Shown here in pieces: positions 42,606 through 52,791 of a DNA stretch of 64,000 nucleotides (position 1 is the first letter of the stretch; every line of letters starts with the position of its first letter). The notes below the pieces were generated by a model. That model saw only the letters and a program-made list of their open reading frames with translations. It did not search any database and was not told the DNA's origin. The position numbers and the translations under genes are program-made. The DNA lies in NCBI GenBank assembly GCA_030692685.1, contig JAUXZO010000165.1, positions 1 to 64,000 on the forward strand, in the 5' to 3' direction. Source of the stretch: Acidovorax sp. GTDB lineage: Bacteria > Pseudomonadota > Gammaproteobacteria > Burkholderiales > Burkholderiaceae_C.

Positions 42606-43499
42606 ATGAAAATTCAGCATTGGGGATTTGCCTGGGGCCTGGTGGCCCTGTGCTGCACCGGCGCGGCATCGGCCCAGGGTGTGCTGGAACGCATCAGTGC
42701 CGGCGGCAAGCTGGTCATCGCGCACCGAGAGTCGTCGGTACCGTTTTCTTACATTGACTCTGCATCCGGCAAGCCCGTGGGTTACGCCGTGGACCTGTGC
42801 CTTCAGTTGGCAGAGGTGGTTCGAAAGAAGACTGGCAAGAAGGACATGGGCGTTGAGTTTTTGGCCGTGACCCCAGCCAACCGAATCACCGTGATCGAGC
42901 AGGGCAAGGCGGACCTTGAGTGCGGCTCTACCACCAACAACGCCGAGCGGCGCCAGAAGGTGGCGTTCACCATCCCCCACTTCATTACCGGTGCGCGCCT
43001 GCTGGTCAAATCTGTCAGCCCCATCGACCGCGTCGAGGACCTCAACGGCAAAAAACTGGTGTCCACCAAGGGCACCACGCCCCTCAAGGCCGCCGAGCAG
43101 GCCAACCGCGAGCGCCTGATGGGCATCACCATCCTGGAAGCCCCCGACCACGCCAAGGCGGTCGATATGGTGGAGAAGGGCGAAGCTGATGCGTTTGTAA
43201 TGGATGACGTCTTGCTCTATGGCCTGGCTGCGGGGAGGTCCGACCCAAAGGCGCTCAAGGTGGTGGGGCGCTTCATGACCACCGAACCCCTGGCGATCAT
43301 GTTGCCCAAGAACGACCCCGACTTCAAGAAGCTCATTGACGACGAGATGCGCCGCCTGATTACCAGCCGCGATATTTACGCTATTTATGACAAGTGGTTT
43401 AACAAACCCATTCCCCCGACCAACACAGTGCTGAGTCTGCCGGTCAGTTATCTGTTGCGCGACTTCTGGAAATACCCTACCGACCAGGTTCCGTTCTGA
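42606..43499 (+). CDS. Amino-acid ABC transporter substrate-binding protein (GltI paralogue)
   Basis: A 297-residue periplasmic protein with signal peptide ending AASAQ. RESSVPFSYID, ECGSTTNNAERR and YDKWF are shared with the adjacent GltI protein, so the two are paralogues. It probably binds glutamate or aspartate or a related compound and uses the downstream permeases. The start at 42606 is taken as the beginning of the signal peptide. Confidence 0.88.
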   Translation: MKIQHWGFAWGLVALCCTGAASAQGVLERISAGGKLVIAHRESSVPFSYIDSASGKPVGYAVDLCLQLAEVVRKKTGKKDMGVEFLAVTPANRITVIEQGKADLECGSTTNNAERRQKVAFTIPHFITGARLLVKSVSPIDRVEDLNGKKLVSTKGTTPLKAAEQANRERLMGITILEAPDHAKAVDMVEKGEADAFVMDDVLLYGLAAGRSDPKALKVVGRFMTTEPLAIMLPKNDPDFKKLIDDEMRRLITSRDIYAIYDKWFNKPIPPTNTVLSLPVSYLLRDFWKYPTDQVPF

Positions 43500-43616
43500 C
43501 TAACAATCCTGGTTAAGGTCCCCTTTTTTGGAGGGTTCGGCCAGCCGGCCCGTTCGGTATGGGTGGATCTCTAAAATAACGTCCCCCTTTTTCGCTTTAC
43601 ACACAAGGAGATACCT

Positions 43617-44516
43617 ATGAAGAAGCATTTGCTCGCGGTTGCTGTGACCGCCTTGGCTGCAGGTAGCGCTTTCGCTCAAGCAACCGACACTCTGGCCAAA
43701 ATCAAGGCCTCGGGCAGCGTGACGCTGGGTGTGCGTGAGTCTTCCGGCCTTTCGTACACGCTGGGTAACGGCAAGTTTGTGGGTTTTCACACCGAAATGG
43801 GTGAGATCGTTCTGGCCGACATCCAAAAGCAGCTGGGCCTGCCCAAGCTGGAAGTGAAGTACCAGCCGGTCACGTCGCAAAACCGCATTCCCCTGGTGAC
43901 CAATGGCACTGTGGACCTGGAGTGTGGCTCCACCACCAACAACGCCACCCGCCAAAAAGACGTGGCCTTTGCCGTGACCACCTACGTGGAAGAAGTGCGC
44001 ACCGTGGTGAAGGCCAACTCGGGCATCACCTCGATCAAGGACTTGAACGGCAAGACCATCGCCACCACCACTGGCACCACCTCGGTGCAAACCCTGCGCA
44101 AGCACGAGCGCGCTGGCGGCGTTGACTTCAAGGAAGTCTTCGGCAAAGACCACGCCGACAGCTTCCTGATGCTGGAAACGGGTCGTGCTGATGCGTTCGT
44201 GATGGATGGCTCCATCCTGGCGGCCAACATCTCCAAGTCCAAGAACCCTGCCGATTACAAGGTCGTGGGCGAAGTGCTGTCGGTGGAACCCATCGCCTGC
44301 ATGCTGCGCAAGGATGATGCTGGCTTCAAGAAGGCTGTAGACGACAGCATCAAGCGCCAGATCGCGGACGGTTCGCTGGCCAAGCTGTACGACAAGTGGT
44401 TCCTGCAACCCGTGCCACCTACCAACACCAAGATCGGCCTGCCAATGTCTGACGCCACCAAGGCTGCTTGGGCATCGCCAAACGACAAGCCTATGGAAGA
44501 CTACGCAAAGAAGTAA
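43617..44516 (+). CDS. gltI: Glutamate/aspartate ABC transporter substrate-binding protein
   Basis: A 299-residue binding protein. The signal peptide MKKHLLAVAVTALAAGSAFA is followed by TDTLAKIKASGSVTLGVRESSG. ECGSTTNNATRQKDVAF matches GltI. AAGGAG lies before the ATG. A strong hairpin with T-run follows the stop, before gltJ, which would make more binding protein than permease. Confidence 0.92.
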   Translation: MKKHLLAVAVTALAAGSAFAQATDTLAKIKASGSVTLGVRESSGLSYTLGNGKFVGFHTEMGEIVLADIQKQLGLPKLEVKYQPVTSQNRIPLVTNGTVDLECGSTTNNATRQKDVAFAVTTYVEEVRTVVKANSGITSIKDLNGKTIATTTGTTSVQTLRKHERAGGVDFKEVFGKDHADSFLMLETGRADAFVMDGSILAANISKSKNPADYKVVGEVLSVEPIACMLRKDDAGFKKAVDDSIKRQIADGSLAKLYDKWFLQPVPPTNTKIGLPMSDATKAAWASPNDKPMEDYAKK

Positions 44517-44531
44517 TCTTCTGAGCGCCTG

Positions 44532-44569
44532 TGCCCCTTCGGCCCAAACGGTTTGAAGGGGCTTTTTTG
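44532..44569 (+). terminator. Terminator/attenuator between gltI and gltJ
   Basis: GCCCCTTC and GAAGGGGC pair around a 15-base loop and are followed by TTTTTT. Partial read-through would allow lower expression of gltJKL than of gltI. Confidence 0.75.
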
Positions 44570-44625
44570 TTGGGTGCGCAGAAGGTTGCGCCCAACGCAA
44601 TACCAAGAATTAAAGGGGTGCTCCT

Positions 44626-45384
44626 ATGAGCTGGGATTGGCAGGTGTTCTGCCAGGACACCATGGACAGGGAAGTCGTGCAAAGCTGCTTTGGCAAAGGC
44701 GGCGATATCACCTACCTGGACTGGATGCTGTCGGCCTGGGGCTGGACGGTGTCTGTTTCGCTGCTGGCCCTGGTGCTGGCGCTTGTAATTGGTTCTCTCA
44801 TTGGCACGCTGCGCACTCTGCAGGACCGGCCGATGATCGTGCGCCTGGGCAACGCCTGGGTGGAGCTTTTCCGCAATATTCCGCTGCTGGTGCAGATTTT
44901 CTTGTGGTACCACGTGCTGCCCAGCCTGTTCCCCGTCCTGCGCGGCGTGCCTGGGTTTGCGCTCGTGGTGCTGGCGCTGGGCTTTTTCACGTCTGCGCGT
45001 ATCGCAGAGCAGGTACGTTCGGGCATTCAGGCTTTGCCGCGCGGCCAGCGTTATGCCGGGTTGGCGGTGGGTTTCACCACGTTCCAGACCTACCGCTATG
45101 TGCTGCTGCCGATGGCCTTTCGCATCATCATTCCGCCGCTGACCAGCGAGACGATGAACATCTTCAAGAACTCGTCTGTGGCGTTTGCCGTGTCGGTGGC
45201 CGAACTCACGATGTTCGCGATGCAGGCTCAGGAAGAAACCTCACGCGGTATTGAGGTGTATCTGGCCGTCACAGCGCTTTATGTCGTCTCGGCGTTTGCC
45301 ATCAACCGCATCATGGCCTTCATCGAAAAACGTGCGCGCATCCCTGGGATGGTCGTGACGGGCGCCGCCGGAGGGGGGCATTGA
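44626..45384 (+). CDS. gltJ: Glutamate/aspartate ABC transporter permease GltJ
   Basis: A 252-residue inner-membrane permease with five predicted segments. The EELFRNIPLLVQIFLWYHVLPS-type His/GlnM block (visible as ELFRNIPLLVQ) and IIIPPLTSETMNIFKNSS are family signatures. It is followed after one base by gltK. Confidence 0.92.
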   Translation: MSWDWQVFCQDTMDREVVQSCFGKGGDITYLDWMLSAWGWTVSVSLLALVLALVIGSLIGTLRTLQDRPMIVRLGNAWVELFRNIPLLVQIFLWYHVLPSLFPVLRGVPGFALVVLALGFFTSARIAEQVRSGIQALPRGQRYAGLAVGFTTFQTYRYVLLPMAFRIIIPPLTSETMNIFKNSSVAFAVSVAELTMFAMQAQEETSRGIEVYLAVTALYVVSAFAINRIMAFIEKRARIPGMVVTGAAGGGH

Positions 45385-45385
45385 T

Positions 45386-46051
45386 ATGAATATCGATTTC
45401 TCCTTTTACAACTGGGACCTGATCTCCAACTTCGTGCTCAAGGGGCTGTATTTCAGCCTCATGCTCACGGTGATTGCGACCATTGGGGGCGTGCTTTTGG
45501 GCACCGTGCTGGCGCTCATGCGCCTGTCGGGCAAGAAGTGGCTCGAAGTGCCCGCCACGATCTATGTCAACGGCATGCGCAGCATTCCGCTGGTGATGGT
45601 GATCTTGTGGTTCTTCTTGCTGGTGCCCGCGATCATCGGCCGCCCCATCGGCGCCGAGATGTCTGCCATCGTCACCTTCATCGCGTTTGAAGCGGCGTAT
45701 TTCAGCGAAATCATGCGTGCCGGTATCCAGTCCATTCCGCGTGGGCAGGTGCATGCGGGCCAAGCTCTGGGCATGACGTACGGCCAGAACATGAAGCTGG
45801 TGGTGCTGCCCCAGGCGTTCCGCAACATGCTGCCGGTGCTGCTCACGCAGACCATCATCTTGTTCCAGGACACCTCGCTGGTCTACGCCATCGGCGCTTA
45901 CGACATGCTCAAGGGCTTTGAAGTGGCCGGCAAGAACTTTGGTCGCCCCATTGAGGCGTACCTGGCGGCCGCCGTGCTGTACTTCGTGATGTGCTTCGCG
46001 CTGTCCTGGGCGGTGAAGCGCTTGCACCAGAAGATCGCAATTATTCGGTAG
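45386..46051 (+). CDS. gltK: Glutamate/aspartate ABC transporter permease GltK
   Basis: A 221-residue permease. YVNGMRSIPLVMVILWFFL and SIPRGQVHAGQALGMTYGQ, the ATPase-contact loop, are typical. It forms the second half of the channel with GltJ. Confidence 0.92.
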   Translation: MNIDFSFYNWDLISNFVLKGLYFSLMLTVIATIGGVLLGTVLALMRLSGKKWLEVPATIYVNGMRSIPLVMVILWFFLLVPAIIGRPIGAEMSAIVTFIAFEAAYFSEIMRAGIQSIPRGQVHAGQALGMTYGQNMKLVVLPQAFRNMLPVLLTQTIILFQDTSLVYAIGAYDMLKGFEVAGKNFGRPIEAYLAAAVLYFVMCFALSWAVKRLHQKIAIIR

Positions 46052-46054
46052 CCC

Positions 46055-46135
46055 CCTGAGTCGCCTTCGGCGCCTTGCCCCTTAAGGGGGACGACGCCAG
46101 TGGCCTGGCAAAGCCAGTTCCACGGCGTCCTCGCA
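46055..46135. repeat. Family C repeat within the glt operon
   Basis: CCCCTGAGTCGCCTTCGGCG, then CCCCTTAAGGGGGACGACG, then GGCCTGGCAAAGCCAGTTCC. It is inserted between gltK and gltL, which are adjacent in most gltIJKL operons. Confidence 0.78.
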
Positions 46136-46201
46136 TGAAGCCACATCGGTTTCATGCGCGGCGCCCCGAACAAGTGATGAGAGAAGAGATTGGAGAAAAA
46201 T

Positions 46202-46939
46202 ATGATCGAACTCAAAAACGTATCGAAGTGGTATGGGCCCGTGCAGGTGCTCAACGAATGCACCGCCACCATCCAAAAGGGTGAAGTGGTGGTGGTGTGC
46301 GGCCCTTCGGGCTCGGGCAAGTCCACGCTGATCAAGACCATCAACGCGCTCGAACCCTTCCAGAAGGGCGAGATCACGGTGGACGGTATTGCTCTGCACG
46401 ACCCCAAAACCGACTTGCCCAAGCTGCGCAGCCGCGTGGGCATGGTGTTTCAGCACTTCGAGCTGTTCCCGCACCTGTCGGTGACGGAAAACCTGACCAT
46501 CGCGCAGATCAAGGTGCTGGGCCGCAGTGCAGACGACGCCAAGAAGCGCGGCCTCAAGATGCTGGAACGTGTGGGCCTGACGCTGCACAAGGACAAGTTT
46601 CCGGGCCAGCTCTCGGGCGGCCAGCAGCAGCGTGTGGCCATTGCGCGCGCCTTGTCGATGGACCCCATCGTGATGCTGTTCGACGAGCCTACGTCGGCGC
46701 TTGACCCTGAAATGGTCGGCGAAGTGCTGGACGTGATGGTGGGCTTGGCCAACGAAGGCATGACCATGATGTGCGTGACCCACGAAATGGGCTTTGCCCG
46801 CAAGGTGAGCAACCGCGTGATCTTCATGGACGTGGGCGGCAAGATCCTGGAAGACTGCTCCAAGGACGACTTCTTCAACAACCCGGATGCACGCCAACCC
46901 CGTACCAAGGATTTCCTCAACAAGATCCTGGCGCACTGA
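46202..46939 (+). CDS. gltL: Glutamate/aspartate ABC transporter ATP-binding protein GltL
   Basis: A 245-residue ABC ATPase. Walker A is GPSGSGKST, the signature [15 protein letters not shown] and Walker [15 protein letters not shown]. The ATG at 46202 has GGAG six bases upstream; a TTG at 46190 is unlikely. It is the final gene of the operon and is followed by a strong terminator. Confidence 0.94.
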   Translation: MIELKNVSKWYGPVQVLNECTATIQKGEVVVVCGPSGSGKSTLIKTINALEPFQKGEITVDGIALHDPKTDLPKLRSRVGMVFQHFELFPHLSVTENLTIAQIKVLGRSADDAKKRGLKMLERVGLTLHKDKFPGQLSGGQQQRVAIARALSMDPIVMLFDEPTSALDPEMVGEVLDVMVGLANEGMTMMCVTHEMGFARKVSNRVIFMDVGGKILEDCSKDDFFNNPDARQPRTKDFLNKILAH

Positions 46940-46973
46940 GCCCAGTGCTGTGGCCTGTTGGGCTACTCCGCAA

Positions 46974-47001
46974 AAGAGCGCCCGCCGGGCGCTCTTTTTT
47001 T
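46974..47001 (+). terminator. Rho-independent terminator after gltL
   Basis: AGAGCGCCCG directly followed by CCGGGCGCTCT and a T-run forms a very stable stem. Confidence 0.9.
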
Positions 47002-47099
47002 ATACGCACCGTCATGTCGTTGAACCTGCGGGAGGACGTCGTGCGGTGGTCCTCATAACGATGCCTGCAATGGGCGCCGTGTTAGTTGAAGTTTTAAGT

Positions 47100-47149
47100 C
47101 TTTTTGGCCTCAAGCGCTTAATCCATAAGCGCTGATAGCTATCAAAATT
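47100..47149. repeat. Family A repeat, copy 9
   Basis: TTGGCCTCAAGCGCTTAATC followed by CATAAGCGCTGATAGCTATC, immediately before pyrC. Confidence 0.83.
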
Positions 47150-47172
47150 GCAAAGGCCGTGCCGATGGGACA

Positions 47173-48246
47173 ATGCTGCCCATGACAGCCGCACCCCACA
47201 CCCCCACCTCGACATCCATCGACACCCTCACCATTACCCGTCCCGACGACTGGCACTTGCACGTGCGCGACGGCGAGGCGCTGCGCACCGTGGTTCCGCA
47301 CACGGCCGCTCAGTTTGGCCGCGCGATCATCATGCCCAACCTGCGCCCGCCCGTGACCACGGCGGAGCAGGCGATGGCGTACAAAGAACGCATCCTGGCC
47401 GCTGTGCCTGCGGGTATGCCGTTTGAGCCGCTGATGACGCTGTACCTTACCGACAACCTGCCCCCCGAAGAAATCGTGCGTGCGCGCGCGGCCGGTGTGG
47501 TCGCCGCCAAGCTCTACCCCGCAGGCGCCACCACCAACAGCGACGCGGGCGTGACCGACCTGCGCAAGACGTACAAAACCCTCGAAGCCATGCAGAAGGC
47601 CGGCATGCTGCTGCTGGTGCACGGCGAAGTGACCAGTAGCGACATCGATTTATTCGACCGCGAGGCCGTGTTCATCGAACAGCAATTGATCCCGCTGCGC
47701 CGTGATTTCCCCGAGCTCAAAATCGTCTTTGAGCACATCACCACCAAGGACGCAGCCGACTACGTGCAGGCGGCCGACCGCTTTACCGCAGCCACGATCA
47801 CCGCGCACCACCTGCTGTACAACCGCAACGCCATCTTTATCGGCGGCGTGCGCCCGCATTACTACTGCCTGCCCGTGCTCAAGCGCGAGAAACACCGCGT
47901 GGCTTTGGTGCAGGCCGCCACCAGCGGCAGCAACAAGTTCTTTCTGGGCACCGACAGCGCGCCGCACCCGGCGCACCTCAAGGAGCACGCCAGCGGCTGC
48001 GCCGGCTGCTACACCGCCCACGCCGCCATCGAGATGTATGCCGAGGCCTTCGACAACGCGGGCGCGCTCGATCAGCTCGAAGGTTTTGCCAGCTTCCACG
48101 GCCCGGACTTCTACAACCTGCCACGCAACACCGGCACCATCACGCTGCGCCGCGAGTCATGGACACCGCCCGAGAGTTTTGCGTTTGGCGAAGCCAACCT
48201 CAAACCCTTGCGCGCGGGCGAAGCGCTGCCGTGGCGACTGGTGTAA
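47173..48246 (+). CDS. pyrC: Dihydroorotase
   Basis: A 357-residue class II dihydroorotase, the third step of pyrimidine synthesis (carbamoyl-aspartate to dihydroorotate). The metal-binding [10 protein letters not shown] (His 28 and 30), the carbamylated-Lys segment [17 protein letters not shown], the metal-site HGE motif (VHGEV) and [12 protein letters not shown] are all present. ATG at 47182 is an alternative start. The DUF3025 gene begins at or just before its stop. Confidence 0.94.
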   Translation: MLPMTAAPHTPTSTSIDTLTITRPDDWHLHVRDGEALRTVVPHTAAQFGRAIIMPNLRPPVTTAEQAMAYKERILAAVPAGMPFEPLMTLYLTDNLPPEEIVRARAAGVVAAKLYPAGATTNSDAGVTDLRKTYKTLEAMQKAGMLLLVHGEVTSSDIDLFDREAVFIEQQLIPLRRDFPELKIVFEHITTKDAADYVQAADRFTAATITAHHLLYNRNAIFIGGVRPHYYCLPVLKREKHRVALVQAATSGSNKFFLGTDSAPHPAHLKEHASGCAGCYTAHAAIEMYAEAFDNAGALDQLEGFASFHGPDFYNLPRNTGTITLRRESWTPPESFAFGEANLKPLRAGEALPWRLV

Positions 48247-49022
48247 GCCCTTCTTCGTTCGCCTCCCTTCAGTGGGATACCGCGTGGTTGAGCCCGTGGT
48301 GCACCGTGGGGCAGCCGGTGGCCAGGCAGGTGCTGAGCGGCGATGCTGTGCACCAAGCGCTGCAAACTGCCGTTGCCCAGGGTGCCGCACCTGCTCCGGC
48401 GCAATTTGTGCCGCAGGCGGCGCTTTTACAAGGCACCGCCTACGAGCAGTTCATCTTCGACACCGGCACCGTTCCCACCCGCGACAACTTGCACGACTTT
48501 TTCAACGGCCTCGTCTGGTTGCAGTTTCCCCAGACCAAGCGCCGCCTGAACCAGTTGCAGGCACAGGCCATTGCCGCCGATGGCGTGCAAGCCGTGCGTG
48601 GACCGTTGCGGGATGCATTGACGGTGTTCGACGAAAACGGGGCCTTACTGCAAGCGCCCCCCGAGTTGTGGGCTGCACTGCATGCGCGAGACTGGCAGCG
48701 GTTGTTTGTGGACCTGCGCCCCCTTTGGCGGCAGGCCCGCCTGGTGGTGCTGGGGCATGCGCTGCTCGAAAAGCTGGTTTCGCCCCGAAAACCCATGGTT
48801 GCGCACGTCTATCAAACGGAGTTTGCTATTGATACGGTAGCTGATCTGGACGCTTGGCTCGCCAATGACATGGAGCCGCAGCGCTGGGCCAGCAAGCCTT
48901 TTGTGCCCCTGCCGGTGCTGGGTGTGCCCGGTTGGTGGCCTTGTAACGAAGACCCGGCTTTTTATGCAGATGCTCAGGTGTTCCGGGCGTCGCGCGGTGT
49001 GCAGTCGGTGGCTGCGTCTTAA
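48231..49022 (+). CDS. DUF3025-domain protein
   Basis: An approximately 263-residue protein with the DUF3025 core [20 protein letters not shown] and [14 protein letters not shown]. The function is unknown. It overlaps the pyrC stop in another frame, so it is probably co-transcribed. The start is uncertain: a GTG at 48231 is used here, and an ATG at 48159 would add 24 residues overlapping pyrC. Confidence 0.8.
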   Translation: MATGVSPSSFASLQWDTAWLSPWCTVGQPVARQVLSGDAVHQALQTAVAQGAAPAPAQFVPQAALLQGTAYEQFIFDTGTVPTRDNLHDFFNGLVWLQFPQTKRRLNQLQAQAIAADGVQAVRGPLRDALTVFDENGALLQAPPELWAALHARDWQRLFVDLRPLWRQARLVVLGHALLEKLVSPRKPMVAHVYQTEFAIDTVADLDAWLANDMEPQRWASKPFVPLPVLGVPGWWPCNEDPAFYADAQVFRASRGVQSVAAS

Positions 49023-49195
49023 TTCCCGCCAAGGCCTGTGTGATAAGGCCCTGGCGCAGATTTGCACCTACCATAGCGCGATAAATCGCGGCCAGAAGTG
49101 GTGTTGGGCTTGCGGGACTGCTGTGGCTTGAAGCGCAGCCCCCGGCCCCCATCTGGACCTGCAATCACCTTGTTGTTTTGTCCCACGGAGAGCTC

Positions 49196-50071
49196 ATGAA
49201 ACGGATTCTGTTATTTGTAATGACCAACCTGGCCGTTGTGCTGGTGTTGGGCGTGGTGGCGAGCCTGCTGGGCGTCAACCGCTTCCTCACGGCCAACGGG
49301 CTCAACCTCACCGCGTTGCTCGGCTTCTCGCTGATCATGGGCTTTGGCGGCGCGATCATCTCCCTGCTGATCAGCAAGCCCGTGGCCAAGTGGAGTGCCA
49401 AGGTGCAGATCATTGACGGCACTGGTTCGGCTGACGAGCGCTGGATTGTGGACACCGTGCGCGGCTTTGCCGACAAGGCAGGTATCGGCATGCCCGAAGT
49501 CGGCATCTTCCCCGGCGACCCCAACGCGTTTGCCACGGGCGCTTTCAAGAACAACGCGCTGGTGGCGGTATCCACCGGGCTGTTGCAGGGCATGACACGT
49601 GAAGAGGTCGAAGCCGTCATCGGCCACGAGGTGGCTCACATCGCCAACGGCGACATGGTCACCATGACGCTGATCCAGGGTGTGATGAACACGTTTGTGG
49701 TGTTCCTGTCGCGCGTGATCGGGTATGCGGTGGACAGCTTCCTGAATAAAAACAGCGAGCGCTCGGGCCCCGGTATTGGCTATTACGCCACTACGATCGT
49801 GCTCGACATCCTGCTTGGCTTCGTGGCCGCGATGATCGTTGCCTGGTTCAGCCGCCAGCGCGAGTTTCGCGCGGATGCAGGTGCCGCCCAGCTCATGGGC
49901 CGTCGCCAGCCCATGATCAATGCGCTGGCCCGCCTGGGTGGTGTGCACCCAGCCGAACTGCCCAAGAGCATGGCCGCCATGGGCATTGCGGGTGGCATTG
50001 GCAAGTTTTTCAGCACCCACCCGCCCATTGAACAGCGCATCGCCGCGCTGCAGAACGCGCAGCAGGTTTAA
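49196..50071 (+). CDS. htpX: Protease HtpX homologue
   Basis: A 291-residue membrane zinc metalloprotease (M48B). Two N-terminal membrane helices are followed by HEVAH (144-148), [12 protein letters not shown], two further helices and the third zinc ligand region [10 protein letters not shown]. It takes part in inner-membrane protein quality control. The ATG at 49196 gives a normal HtpX length and has GGAG 10 bases upstream. A terminator follows. Confidence 0.95.
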   Translation: MKRILLFVMTNLAVVLVLGVVASLLGVNRFLTANGLNLTALLGFSLIMGFGGAIISLLISKPVAKWSAKVQIIDGTGSADERWIVDTVRGFADKAGIGMPEVGIFPGDPNAFATGAFKNNALVAVSTGLLQGMTREEVEAVIGHEVAHIANGDMVTMTLIQGVMNTFVVFLSRVIGYAVDSFLNKNSERSGPGIGYYATTIVLDILLGFVAAMIVAWFSRQREFRADAGAAQLMGRRQPMINALARLGGVHPAELPKSMAAMGIAGGIGKFFSTHPPIEQRIAALQNAQQV

Positions 50072-50121
50072 GGGTTCGATCCCGGAAAGACTGCGGAGCC
50101 GATGGGCTCCGCCCTGACCAC

Positions 50122-50157
50122 ACCGCCGCAGGATTTTGCGCCCTGCGGCGGTTTTTT
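50122..50157 (+). terminator. Rho-independent terminator after htpX
   Basis: CCGCCGCAGG and CCTGCGGCGG arms with TTTTTT following. Confidence 0.9.
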
Positions 50158-50221
50158 GTTGGTGACGGCTTTGGATGGCTGATTCCGGAGAGTGCCGCTG
50201 GTTGTGCTTTTCCTGCGCGTT

Positions 50222-51310
50222 TCAACGCGCCGCCACATCCACCCGCCAGCGCCTGCGCAGCGCGTGGCGCTTGCGGTATTCCCCAGGCGCCATGCCGGTG
50301 TAGCGTGCAAAGATGCGCCGAAACGCGGCGGGGTCGCTGTAGCCGCAGGCCACCGCAATGCTGGGCACGCTCTCCAGAGTCACCTCCAGCATGACCTTGG
50401 CGCGGGCGCAGCGCAGGCTGTGCAGATGGTCCAGTGGCGACTGGGACAGCACCTGTTGAAAATGCCGCAGCAGCGTGCGGGTGCTCACCGACGCTGCCTC
50501 GGCCAAACGCGGCAGCGAATAAGGTTGGTCCAGATGGGCTTCCATCCATGCAATGGCGCGGGACAGCGTGCTGTCGCGGGTGGCCGGGATGTGCTGCTGC
50601 GCATTGGCCTGCAACGCTGCCCGGGTGCGTGGGTGGTCGGGGGTGAGGGCGTTGGCCAAGGCGTCGCCCAGGTCGTTGCCCAGTGTGTGGCGCACCAGGG
50701 CCACGGCCATCTCGCCCACGTTCACCGGCAATGCGCAGCTCATCCACAGGCCGTCTTCCGCCGTGTCCTGGTCCAGGGTAAAGCCGACGTCCGGAAAGTC
50801 CCGTGCAAAGCCGGCCACATAAAACCACGGCAGGCTGACCTGGCGGCCACTCAAGCGGCCACTCTGTGCCGCCAGCCAGGCACCGTTGCCTTGGGTGAAC
50901 AGGCGTTGCCCGGCATCAAGTGCCATGCCGATCTGGCGCGTGAGCGGGAGGTTGCGCGCCACCAGGGTGCGGATGGCCGGGATGTCGGTTGCATGGAACG
51001 ACGGGATGAACAGCGCACAAGGCGGGTCGTTGTGTGGCGCGGTGGACGTCGGGGTGTAAGCCACCAACGGCCCTGGCAGCGCAGCAAGAGGCACTCCCCG
51101 CGCATCCAGCAGCCGCCACGCCAGCCGGGCGCCGCTGGCGCCCAGGCGCAGGTCGGCCAGCACGTTGGCGCTGCGCAGCAGGTCGATGAACTGCAGCGCG
51201 TTGCCCGCGCAAGATTCGGGCAGCAGCGGGATATCCACCCGGAAAACCGGGGGTGTCGCAGACGAGACGGATGGCAGGGTCATGGCGGTATTGGCTCTGT
51301 GGATGGCCAT
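50222..51310 (-). CDS. AraC-family regulator with GlxA/DJ-1-like N-terminal domain
   Basis: A 362-residue regulator if started at 51310; 51283 is also possible. The N-terminal 190 residues look like the DJ-1/PfpI-type amidotransferase fold of GlxA-like regulators. The C-terminal double HTH has SLPRLAEAASVSTRTLLRHF and SIAVACGYSDPAAFRRIFARYTGMAPGEYR. It diverges from the M20 peptidase gene, which it probably controls. Confidence 0.85.
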   Translation of the reverse strand: MAIHRANTAMTLPSVSSATPPVFRVDIPLLPESCAGNALQFIDLLRSANVLADLRLGASGARLAWRLLDARGVPLAALPGPLVAYTPTSTAPHNDPPCALFIPSFHATDIPAIRTLVARNLPLTRQIGMALDAGQRLFTQGNGAWLAAQSGRLSGRQVSLPWFYVAGFARDFPDVGFTLDQDTAEDGLWMSCALPVNVGEMAVALVRHTLGNDLGDALANALTPDHPRTRAALQANAQQHIPATRDSTLSRAIAWMEAHLDQPYSLPRLAEAASVSTRTLLRHFQQVLSQSPLDHLHSLRCARAKVMLEVTLESVPSIAVACGYSDPAAFRRIFARYTGMAPGEYRKRHALRRRWRVDVAAR

Positions 51311-51413
51311 TTTCGCTTGTCTGGTTGCCAGGGGTGACCCGTAGCATGAATGCGCGGTGGGGCGGCTCACTGTGCCACGCCCTCCCGCATTTTTTACCCT
51401 ACGGATTTGACCC

Positions 51414-52757
51414 ATGCACAAACCCCTTTCTGCCATTTCGCTGGCTACTGGCCTGCTCTTTAGCGGGCTGACGTTCGTTTCGTCCGCACAGGCCCAGGCG
51501 CTGGACGCCGCTGGCCTGCAAACAATCGACGCAGCGATCAACGGCGTGGCCGCCAAGATGGTCAGCTGGCGTCGTGACATCCATGCCCACCCCGAACTTT
51601 CAGGCCAGGAAGTGCGAACCGCCAAGCTGGTGGCCGATCACTTAAAGAGGCTGGGCATGGAAGTGCAGACCCACGTGGGCGGCACCGGCGTGGTGGGCAC
51701 GCTGCGGGGCGGCCTGCCAGGCAAGGTGGTGGCGCTGCGGGCCGATATGGACGCGCTGCCCGTGCCCGAGAACACCGGCCTGCCATTCGCGTCCAAGGTC
51801 AAGTCCACTTACCTGGGCAAGGAAGTGCCCGTGATGCACGCGTGCGGGCACGATGCCCACGTGGCCATGCTCATGGGCGCGGCCGAGGCGCTGGCGGGCA
51901 TGAAGGCTACGCTGCCCGGCACTATCAAGTTCATCTTCCAGCCTGCCGAAGAAGGCGCGCCGGTAGAGCCCGATGCGACCGGCAAGGTGCCCAGCTTTGG
52001 CGCCAAGGCCATGGTGGAAGAGGGCGCGTTGAAGGATGTGCAGGCGATCTATGGCCTGCACATCACCGCCAACCTGCCCTCGGGCGTGGTGGGTTACCGC
52101 AGCGGTCCGTTGATGGCAGGGTCCGACAGTTTGAAGATTGTGGTGGAAGGCCGTGGCGGCCACGGCTCGTCGCCCTGGAACGCGGTAGACCCGGTGGTGG
52201 CCGCAAGCCAGGTGGTATTGGGCCTGCAGACGGTGGTGAGCCGCCAGCTCAACATCAGCCAGGAACCCGCGGTAATCACCATCGGCTCCATCCAGGGCGG
52301 CACGCGCTACAACATCATCCCCGACAACGTGGAGCTGTTGGGCACGCTGCGCACCTTCGACGAAGGCATGCGCCAGGACGCCTTGAAGCGCATCACCACC
52401 ACCGCCGAGGCGATTGCGATGTCGAGCGGCGCCAAGGCCAAGGTGGTGTTTGGCCCGGTGGCCTACCCGGTCACCACCAACCCTGCCGAGCTGACGGCCG
52501 CCTCGTTGCCTGCGCTCAAGCTGGCGGTGGGTGGGAAGGCCATGATCATCCCCAAGGTGAGCGGCTCAGAAGATTTCTCCGAGTTCCAGAAGGTCGTGCC
52601 GGGCTTCTTCTACTTCCTGGGTGCGCCACCCAAGGGTGTGGAGTTCAGCAAGGCGCCGTCCAACCACTCGCCGCTGTTTGACATCGACGAAGACCAGTTG
52701 CCGGTGGGTGCGCGCACGCTGGCGGCACTGGCGGTGGACTTCTTGCAGCGCAAGTAA
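51414..52757 (+). CDS. M20-family amidohydrolase/carboxypeptidase, exported
   Basis: A 447-residue zinc hydrolase. The signal peptide ends near SSAQAQA. HACGHDAHVAMLMG, EEGAPVEPD and the C-terminal SEDFSEF are metal- and active-site blocks of the hippurate/indole-acetyl-amino-acid hydrolase group. It removes acyl groups from N-acyl amino acids or peptides in the periplasm. The AraC gene is divergent. Confidence 0.9.
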   Translation: MHKPLSAISLATGLLFSGLTFVSSAQAQALDAAGLQTIDAAINGVAAKMVSWRRDIHAHPELSGQEVRTAKLVADHLKRLGMEVQTHVGGTGVVGTLRGGLPGKVVALRADMDALPVPENTGLPFASKVKSTYLGKEVPVMHACGHDAHVAMLMGAAEALAGMKATLPGTIKFIFQPAEEGAPVEPDATGKVPSFGAKAMVEEGALKDVQAIYGLHITANLPSGVVGYRSGPLMAGSDSLKIVVEGRGGHGSSPWNAVDPVVAASQVVLGLQTVVSRQLNISQEPAVITIGSIQGGTRYNIIPDNVELLGTLRTFDEGMRQDALKRITTTAEAIAMSSGAKAKVVFGPVAYPVTTNPAELTAASLPALKLAVGGKAMIIPKVSGSEDFSEFQKVVPGFFYFLGAPPKGVEFSKAPSNHSPLFDIDEDQLPVGARTLAALAVDFLQRK

Positions 52758-52791
52758 GCGTGGCGGCTGACCAGTCCTGAAACGGCGCCGG

